Both the position numbers and the translations under genes were made by a program. The notes beneath the pieces are model-generated. The model searched no databases, was not told the origin of the DNA, and saw only the letters and a list, made by a program, of their open reading frames with translations. 64,000 bases of DNA from an uncultured Clostridium sp. GTDB lineage: Bacteria; Bacillota_I; Bacilli_A; RF39; UBA660. Below are positions 58,241 through 64,000 of this stretch, piece by piece (the first letter of the stretch is position 1; every line of letters begins with the position of its first letter). The stretch covers positions 4,204-68,203 of the forward strand of contig CAJKHY010000004.1 of assembly GCA_905199855.1 (NCBI GenBank), read 5' to 3'.

Positions 58241-59770
58241 TTAATTATTACTTATTTTAGGTCGTTTGATTAAGTTTTTTAATCTTTCTACTAGGTTAAC
58301 AACATATGGGCTAATCGTATACATAATGGTAAATGTTATGGTTGTTGTGAAGATAAAGATTAGTCCTAAAATTACGATGCATATAAAGATATTATTTATA
58401 TTAAATAATAAATATGGTTCTATATACATAGCAAGGTATCCTAATATAACAAAGATAAACGTGGCAATGATATATGGGGATAGAAATTTGAGAAGACTAA
58501 TATTTTTAAATATTTTTGTTTTTAATAAACGGCATTTTAGAAAAATATTTAATACAAATGCAATTATTGTTCCTATTAATACACCATCTATTTTATAAAT
58601 TTGGATTAGAACAATTGATAATACGACGTTTGTTATGGCACATAGTAAAGTGTGTTTTTTGTTATCTTTGAATAATCCATTAGCATCAATAATAGATAAA
58701 AGTGGATAATATATGACTATCATAAATAGGCTCATGGTGAATAAGAATACTGTTTTGTAACTTAATATATAATTAATGTCTTTAATCCATACCATGATAA
58801 AACTTCTAATACCAAGGGCAAATGTTAAACATATTGATATTGCTATAATTATAAATAAGGCTTGTAATTCTTTAAATAAACTATATGCTCTTTTATCTTC
58901 TTTTTTGGCAAAAACATTACCAAATGATGATACTGATGCCCAGTTGACACGTGATGTTATTTCTTCTAGGTATCTTAATATGAAGTTATATGACGTATAT
59001 ATGCTAACTGCGACTGGTCCTACAAAAAACATAATTAGAACGGCATCAACATTGTTTAAAACTAAATAGCCTACTTGGGACCAAATAAGGTCTTTAGTCA
59101 TTTTTGCCATGGAGGTATTTCTATCGCTTACTTCTTTTAACCAGTTATATCTTTTTTTAACAACGATGCGCATGACTATTTCTTCAAGTATTTTAATTAT
59201 TAAGATTAAAACTGCTATTGATTCAAGGCTTCTAAATTTAACTATAACAAATATTGTTAGGATATCGCATAGAAGTTTCATGAAGTTATTGACAATGGAG
59301 TGGATGTATTTTTCTTGGTTTGCCATAAGGACGGCTCCGTAAGTTTGTGTTTTCCCAAAATAGGCTATTAAATATGAAGTTGATATGACAATAAAGCATA
59401 TTAGTGCTGAGTTGCGATAAGGGTCATTATTGTAGTAAATGAATAGCCCTAAACTTACTAAGAAGATTATTCCTAAGATAATTGAGCCAATTATCTTGTA
59501 AATATATCTTGCTCCTGAATAAATACGGTTAACGTTATTTTTATTCTTTTCTGCAAAGGGTTTGTACAGGCTATAGGTAACAGCTTCGGAAAAACCCGCT
59601 TGGGCTAGAAAGACATAGGAAATTAACTGGGTAATAAATTGGTAGTAACCATTTCCTACATCGCCAATATATTTAATAAGGTAATTTACTTTGATTAATC
59701 CTACTACCCCGATTAAAAGATATGGCATAATATCAAAAAACATATTTAATGCTATTTTTTTTGTGCGCAC
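58241..59770 (-). CDS. Polysaccharide flippase (Wzx/MOP superfamily)
   Basis: 509 residues. GTG start at 59770 after GGAAGTG; no ATG fits. Twelve to fourteen membrane segments evenly spaced along the protein, with a charged start and a basic C-terminal tail. The first helix pair, followed by YIGDVGNGYYQFITQLISY, is typical of oligosaccharide-unit flippases. It moves lipid-linked sugars across the membrane. 18 bp after the Cse60-like gene. The Wzx assignment rests on topology; a MurJ-like lipid II flippase is possible. Confidence 0.8.
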   Translation of the reverse strand: MRTKKIALNMFFDIMPYLLIGVVGLIKVNYLIKYIGDVGNGYYQFITQLISYVFLAQAGFSEAVTYSLYKPFAEKNKNNVNRIYSGARYIYKIIGSIILGIIFLVSLGLFIYYNNDPYRNSALICFIVISTSYLIAYFGKTQTYGAVLMANQEKYIHSIVNNFMKLLCDILTIFVIVKFRSLESIAVLILIIKILEEIVMRIVVKKRYNWLKEVSDRNTSMAKMTKDLIWSQVGYLVLNNVDAVLIMFFVGPVAVSIYTSYNFILRYLEEITSRVNWASVSSFGNVFAKKEDKRAYSLFKELQALFIIIAISICLTFALGIRSFIMVWIKDINYILSYKTVFLFTMSLFMIVIYYPLLSIIDANGLFKDNKKHTLLCAITNVVLSIVLIQIYKIDGVLIGTIIAFVLNIFLKCRLLKTKIFKNISLLKFLSPYIIATFIFVILGYLAMYIEPYLLFNINNIFICIVILGLIFIFTTTITFTIMYTISPYVVNLVERLKNLIKRPKISNN

Positions 59771-59788
59771 GCTTAAAACACTTCCTTA

Positions 59789-59956
59789 CTATTTATACAT
59801 CACAAGAGCTGAGAAGCAATATATTTGTTCTTCACCAAAGACGGAAGCACTGACATCAAATTTTATATCAATGACTTCGATTTCTTCTTTTAGAAAATTA
59901 TTAATGCTTTCTTCTAAATCTTTCTCATGTGATTCATCAAATACTTTTACTTTCAT
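59789..59956 (-). CDS. Cse60-type sporulation protein (55 residues)
   Basis: ATG 59956 after GGTGAT, TAG at 59789. The product starts MKVKVFDESHEKDLEESINN, continues FLKEEIEVIDIKFDVSASVF and ends GEEQIYCFSALVMYK. It agrees along its length with my recollection of the small Cse60 family, a sigma-E-dependent sporulation protein of Bacillus. Soluble, acidic, one Cys; molecular function unknown. It sits between a lipoprotein and the flippase in one operon-like run. Together with the SASP and the YlbJ-like protein it supports spore formation. Confidence 0.8.
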   Translation of the reverse strand: MKVKVFDESHEKDLEESINNFLKEEIEVIDIKFDVSASVFGEEQIYCFSALVMYK

Positions 59957-59992
59957 TTTATCACCATATTAATAATAAAATATAGTTAATAA

Positions 59993-60451
59993 TTATTTTG
60001 TCGTTTTATAATAGATAATTTTTTTTATTCCTTCACTATCGGTATACTTGATTACAAATTTAAAACTAACTACAACTTCTTCAATATCTTTGTTAGTTTC
60101 AAAGGAACCATTTAATTCTAATTTAGAATTGTCATTAGGTTTTAAATTACCTTTTTCATTAAATATGCCAAGTGATGGATATACTTCATTAGTTATTTGA
60201 TTATGAACTACTAATACTTGCATTTCATTTAGATCTTCTGTGGCGTCACTTATGATTATATTGTAATTAATGAATGATTTTTCTTTTTTTAAATTAATAT
60301 TGATTTTTAATGGTAGATTTTCATCATTTGTGAACATATTTGAAGAAAATAATTGTTTTTTATAGTTAATATATTGTTCTTTATATGCTTCTTTGTTTTC
60401 ACAGCCACATAAAAGCATACAGGTAAATATTATTACTAATATTTTTTTCAT
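59993..60451 (-). CDS. Putative lipoprotein
   Basis: 152 residues from ATG 60451 after AAAGGAAGTG. Signal peptide with lipobox MLLCGC, then a Lys/Asn-rich body with alternating beta strands (about 50-150) resembling an immunoglobulin-like fold. No paralogy was seen with the three lipoproteins of the secretion operon, and there is no second membrane segment. Function unknown. Confidence 0.8.
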   Translation of the reverse strand: MKKILVIIFTCMLLCGCENKEAYKEQYINYKKQLFSSNMFTNDENLPLKININLKKEKSFINYNIIISDATEDLNEMQVLVVHNQITNEVYPSLGIFNEKGNLKPNDNSKLELNGSFETNKDIEEVVVSFKFVIKYTDSEGIKKIIYYKTTK

Positions 60452-60497
60452 GATACACTTCCTTTTATTTTGTAATAATAATAATTATATCATGAAC

Positions 60498-61205
60498 TCA
60501 TAATTTTGCAAGTTTTTTTGGTGGGTGTGGTGATATTAATATCGTGATTATACTTATTAACATACAGAAGATGCTTAAGATAAAAGCTGTTTTATCAAAG
60601 TTATGAATTAATAGTACGATTAGGTTTGAGGTTGTGTGAGCTACAATCGAATCTATTATGTTTTTGTTTTTTTGATATAATGTGCCATATATTAAACCTA
60701 CAATAAATGCATATGAAGATTTGATTAAATCAAGGTGCATGGCTGAAAAAATAAGGCTACTGATTAATATTGTGTTTTTTTTGTCATTGAATTTACTGAG
60801 GCTATCACATAATAATTTTCTAAATATAATTTCTTCTAATATTGGACCTATTATACAGGTTGAAATAATTAGGATATAAATGCTATATTTGTTTGAAATA
60901 ACTTTGCCATTTAAAATAGTAAGTAAGTTAAAGAATACTGTAAATGAGATAACAAAATAGATATATGGGTAGTTCCTTTTTAAGTTGGGGGAATTTATTT
61001 TGATGTGATATTTTTTTATTAGGAAAATGATTAGAATAATATTAATTGCAATGCTGATAATACTTATGTGATTGATAATATAATATTCTAGTCTTTCTTG
61101 GTTATAACATGCATAAAGGAATGTTATTAAAAATACCAATGCCATTTCAATTAAAATATAAATTAAGCATTTTAAACTAGATAATAATTGTTTTAAATAA
61201 TTCAT
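60498..61205 (-). CDS. CPBP-family intramembrane protease
   Basis: 235 residues from ATG 61205 after GAGGG. Six or seven membrane segments with the family's three motifs: EEIIFRKLL (EExxxR), FSAMHLDL (FxxxH) and AHTTSNLI (HxxxN). These make up the metal-free or zinc-linked active site of Abi/CAAX-type proteases (Rce1-related). In bacteria they act in peptide maturation or self-immunity; no peptide gene is next to it. Short operon with parC upstream (18 bp). Confidence 0.9.
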   Translation of the reverse strand: MNYLKQLLSSLKCLIYILIEMALVFLITFLYACYNQERLEYYIINHISIISIAINIILIIFLIKKYHIKINSPNLKRNYPYIYFVISFTVFFNLLTILNGKVISNKYSIYILIISTCIIGPILEEIIFRKLLCDSLSKFNDKKNTILISSLIFSAMHLDLIKSSYAFIVGLIYGTLYQKNKNIIDSIVAHTTSNLIVLLIHNFDKTAFILSIFCMLISIITILISPHPPKKLAKL

Positions 61206-61223
61206 AATACCCTCATATTATAT

Positions 61224-63737
61224 TTATTTTTTATTTATATTTTTTAATATATCATCAATAGTAAACATTTTACTATCCACTTCTTCAAGCGAAACTTCTT
61301 TTTGCGGTTCTTCTAAATCTTTTTCTTCTTTTTTAGTGAAAGAGTCTTTGGTTATTAGATCGCATAATTTGAAGGTGGCATTTATTTTATCTTTTACAAT
61401 GTAACTGCCATTGCTGAAGCGATCCATGATAGCAATATCGTTTATTTTAATGTATTTGATATAATTGTCTGTAACTATGCCAAGGTTTTCTTTGCCTGAA
61501 AGAAGATAAATATTTACAATTTTACTAGGATTGCTTTTAATTTCTTTCATGAGTAGGGTTCCACGGTTTGCTCTTGTTCCCTGCTCTAATTCTTCAAACT
61601 TTAATCTTTTTGCAGTGCCTTTATCAGTGATTATTGAGATGTAAGTTGTGTTATCAAATAGTTCTCCACTTACAACTGTATCATTTTTAAGGTTAATTGA
61701 TTTTACTCCTGCTGCTTTGATACCTACTGGAGATACTTCATTTGTTTTATACCATAAGCCATAACCATTTTGGGTTGCTATAAAAATGTTTTCTTTATTA
61801 TCATAAGATACATTAATAATTTCGTCCTTGTCTTTTAATTTCATCATATTGATTGGCTTAGAGTATCTTTGAACTTTAAATTCATTTAATTTTGTCCTTT
61901 TTACCATACCATTTTTGCTGAATGAAGTGATATATATAGGCGCATTAAAATCGTATACGGGCATACCTTTGATAACTTTTTCTTCACTGCCAAGTGAGAT
62001 GATGTTACTTACGTGTTTGCCTAAATCTTTCCATTTTGCATCAGGAATTTCATATACTGGTATATAGAGATAATTACCAAGATTTGTAAATAATAAGATA
62101 GTATCCAAGGTGTTAATACTATATAATCCTATAACATAATCATTTTCTTTAAGTTGGGTTTCTTCACCATTATTGGATAGATAGCCACGAGATGATACCC
62201 TTTTTATATAGCCTTGGTTAGTTAAAACAACATAGACATCTTCTTTAGGTAGCATTAATGTGTTGTCTATTTTAATTTCTTCTACTCTTTCTTTAATTTC
62301 TGTTAATCTTGGAAGGGTGTATTCTTTTTTTATTCGTCTTAATTCTTCTTTAATTACGCTCATTAATTTACCCTCATCTTTAATTATTTCTTCTAAATAA
62401 TTAATTATTTTTGTTAGGTTTGCTTGTTCTTCTTCAAGTAACACAATATCGGTATTACTTAATCTATATAATTGTAAAGTTACAATGGCCTCGGCTTGTT
62501 CTTCGGTGAAGTCAAACTTAATCATTAAATTTTCTTTGGAATCAGCTTTATTTTTACTAACTCTTATGGTTTTAATGACTTCATCTAAAATAGATACTGC
62601 TTTTATTAATCCTTCTACAATATGATATCTAGCTTTAGCATGAGCTAAATCAAACTCGCTTCTTTTATATACTATTTCTTTTTGGTGTCTAATGTAAGCA
62701 TCAAGTATACCTAGAATACCAAATAATTGAGGTCTCCTATCTACTATAGCTAGCATATTAAAATTATATGTTGTTTGAAGTTCGGTGTTTTTAAATAGAT
62801 ATGCTAAAATAAGTTCAGGGTTTGCGTCTTTTTTTAGTTCTATGGTTATTTGTAATCCATCTTTATCTGTTTCATCGCGAACCTCAATAATGCCATCGAT
62901 TTTTTTATCAATTCTTATTTCATCAATTTTTCTTACAATATTAATTTTGAATACATCATAAGGTATTTCTGTAACAATTATTTTGTTTTTTTCAATTTTT
63001 GTTTTAGCTTTAACTATGATTTTACCTTTTCCTGTTTCATAAGCACTTCTAATACCATCAATACCTTCAATAATGCCTCCAGTAGGAAAATCTGGTCCTT
63101 TTACAATATTCATAATTGTTTCTAATCGACAATTAGGGTTATCTATGCGGTATATTGTTGCATCAATTACTTCTCCTAAATTATGTGGAGGAATGTTTGT
63201 TGCATATCCTGCCGAGATACCCATGGCTCCATTGACAAGAAGGTTAGGGTATCTTGCGGGCAAAACAGTTGGTTCTAGTTCTTTATCGTCAAAGTTTGGG
63301 GCAAATGCAATTGTGTTTTTGTCAATATCACGTAGTAACTCACCACTTAATTTGGATAATCTTGCTTCAGTGTAACGCATTGCCGCAGCTCCATCACCAT
63401 CGATAGAACCGTTGTTACCATGCATATCAATATGTGGAATACGCATTTTCCATGGTTGACTCATTCTAACCATTGCTTCATAAATTGATGAGTCCCCGTG
63501 CGGATGATATTTACCAATTACTTCTCCAACAGTTGACGCACTTTTATAGTAATCTTTATCATATGTTTTTTTGGTTCTATACATGGCATATAAAATCCTT
63601 CTTTGTACAGGCTTTAATCCATCTCTAACATCAGGGATGGCTCTATCTTGAATAATGTATTTAGAATATCTGCCAAATCTATCTCCCATGATTTCTTCTA
63701 ATGTATAATCGTATATTTTTTGTATTATATTTTCCAT
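61224..63737 (-). CDS. parC: DNA topoisomerase IV subunit A
   Basis: 837 residues. [20 protein letters not shown] and the quinolone region [15 protein letters not shown] (S83/S84, E87 wild type) are of ParC type; the active-site Tyr is Y122 in AMRYTEARL. The C-terminal beta-pinwheel lacks the GyrA box, which supports ParC over GyrA. The tail is acidic. It unlinks sister chromosomes with ParE. parE is not seen upstream within the remaining 260 bp, unlike the usual parE-parC order. Confidence 0.95.
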   Translation of the reverse strand: MENIIQKIYDYTLEEIMGDRFGRYSKYIIQDRAIPDVRDGLKPVQRRILYAMYRTKKTYDKDYYKSASTVGEVIGKYHPHGDSSIYEAMVRMSQPWKMRIPHIDMHGNNGSIDGDGAAAMRYTEARLSKLSGELLRDIDKNTIAFAPNFDDKELEPTVLPARYPNLLVNGAMGISAGYATNIPPHNLGEVIDATIYRIDNPNCRLETIMNIVKGPDFPTGGIIEGIDGIRSAYETGKGKIIVKAKTKIEKNKIIVTEIPYDVFKINIVRKIDEIRIDKKIDGIIEVRDETDKDGLQITIELKKDANPELILAYLFKNTELQTTYNFNMLAIVDRRPQLFGILGILDAYIRHQKEIVYKRSEFDLAHAKARYHIVEGLIKAVSILDEVIKTIRVSKNKADSKENLMIKFDFTEEQAEAIVTLQLYRLSNTDIVLLEEEQANLTKIINYLEEIIKDEGKLMSVIKEELRRIKKEYTLPRLTEIKERVEEIKIDNTLMLPKEDVYVVLTNQGYIKRVSSRGYLSNNGEETQLKENDYVIGLYSINTLDTILLFTNLGNYLYIPVYEIPDAKWKDLGKHVSNIISLGSEEKVIKGMPVYDFNAPIYITSFSKNGMVKRTKLNEFKVQRYSKPINMMKLKDKDEIINVSYDNKENIFIATQNGYGLWYKTNEVSPVGIKAAGVKSINLKNDTVVSGELFDNTTYISIITDKGTAKRLKFEELEQGTRANRGTLLMKEIKSNPSKIVNIYLLSGKENLGIVTDNYIKYIKINDIAIMDRFSNGSYIVKDKINATFKLCDLITKDSFTKKEEKDLEEPQKEVSLEEVDSKMFTIDDILKNINKK

Positions 63738-63758
63738 TTTTTCACCATACCTATTAAC

Positions 63759-63787
63759 ATTATACCAAAAAAAACTAATATTTTAAA
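63759..63787 (-). promoter_or_regulatory. Promoter of parC
   Basis: Minus strand TTTAAA, 17 bp, TATAAT, 22 bp before the start codon. Its presence agrees with parC being separate from parE. Confidence 0.55.
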
Positions 63788-63912
63788 GATACTTTACATT
63801 TTTTATTTACACCTCCTCGCAGAGATGCGTTATCTACATATAAAGAGATTTGATAATCTTCTTCATAGTAGATGTTTTCGACAGGTGCTGCCGAATTTTT
63901 TTGTTGTTTCAT
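63775..63912 (-). CDS. Possible 45-residue ORF upstream of parC
   Basis: ATG 63912 to TAG 63775 encodes [20 protein letters not shown], then [18 protein letters not shown] and CKVSLKY. No good ribosome binding site precedes the ATG, and the codons CTG CGA and TCG are unlike the neighbours. The start of the frame ([11 protein letters not shown]) resembles a short frame at about 5915-5951 minus (STAATVGVYV), so both may be remnants of one small gene family. Weakly supported; the family is not recognised. The rest of 63913-64000 shows nothing. Confidence 0.3.
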   Translation of the reverse strand: MKQQKNSAAPVENIYYEEDYQISLYVDNASLRGGVNKKCKVSLKY

Positions 63913-64000
63913 TTTTGCTATGCTGTTTTAATTCTTTAGCCTTGTTTTATGCAAAATTGTCTTTTATGTATAGCTTTAATCCTTCAAACATGATGTTGAT

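Noticed and set aside
61224..63737. GyrA rather than ParC
   Set aside because: The C-terminal domain lacks a GyrA box and the N-terminal sequence around the active Tyr follows ParC of Bacillota.
1..64000. Recoding of TGA to Trp, as in Mycoplasma
   Set aside because: TGA ends several genes (for example at 7398, 30381 and 53572) and Trp is encoded by TGG throughout, so the standard bacterial code applies.
1..64000. CRISPR arrays, tRNA or rRNA genes
   Set aside because: No regularly spaced direct repeats, no tRNA T-loop consensus with acceptor pairing and no rRNA segment were found on reading both strands.

Overview
The window is AT-rich (by eye about 30% G+C) bacterial DNA that uses TGA as a stop and the usual GGAGG-type ribosome binding sites. 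The gene content is low-GC Bacillota: DnaB/DnaI-type helicase loading, a T-box tyrS leader, TypA, ParC, YlbJ/YlbL/YlbM-type proteins, cell-wall enzymes and spore genes. Small intergenic gaps, overlapping genes and terminators that run into stop codons suggest a compact genome. The best guess is an uncultured, walled, spore-lineage Bacilli member related to Mollicutes-like or Erysipelotrichales-like gut clades; this is inferred from style and gene content only. Most genes lie on the minus strand. No tRNA, rRNA or CRISPR array was seen.

Region by region. 1-2.7 kb: the 5' part of a secreted surface protein (it runs off the left edge), then a complete IS30-family element. 2.9-10.5 kb: a short surface protein of SipW/TasA type, a candidate small RNA, typA, an intergenic stretch with a strong promoter and a 12-codon ORF, a PAP2 phosphatase-VanZ/RDD pair, a D,D-carboxypeptidase and a protein with InlB-type B repeats. 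10.5-22.2 kb: one long minus-strand operon for a type IV secretion-like machine. It holds a VirB2-like pilin, a VirB6/TrbL-like channel, a PrgI/VirB3-like protein, a VirB4 ATPase encoded in two pieces, an NlpC/P60 hydrolase, an M23 protein with a dead second copy of its domain, three related lipoproteins with C-terminal membrane anchors, and a second SipW/TasA-type protein. No relaxase, coupling protein, integrase or attachment site is visible. 22.3-23.9 kb: a second, apparently identical IS30 copy in the same orientation.

24-35 kb: murC fused to a membrane-anchored extracytoplasmic domain, asnS, an XRE regulator, T-box-controlled tyrS, a VanY-type carboxypeptidase, an AlaRS-like protein that has lost its aminoacylation motifs, a nucleotide kinase-like protein and an AI-2E family permease. 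35-39.6 kb: a large cohesin/dockerin-like surface protein, a decayed gene and rpsD. 39.6-48.2 kb: a small acid-soluble spore protein behind a sigma-G-like promoter, thiI, a membrane glycosyltransferase, tmcAL, mutM, a CDF transporter and polA. 48.4-64 kb: dnaB-dnaI with two small membrane proteins, ylbL, ylbJ, rnc, a COG2426 protein, an rluB-like gene, lon, a polysaccharide flippase, a 55-residue Cse60-type sporulation protein, a lipoprotein, a CPBP protease and parC.

The cell has peptidoglycan (murC, carboxypeptidases, hydrolases), and at least three genes point to endospore formation (SASP, YlbJ/SpoVV, Cse60). The secretion operon sits between housekeeping genes and looks like a resident envelope machine more than a recently acquired conjugative element, but the two flanking direct IS30 copies could delete or mobilise it.
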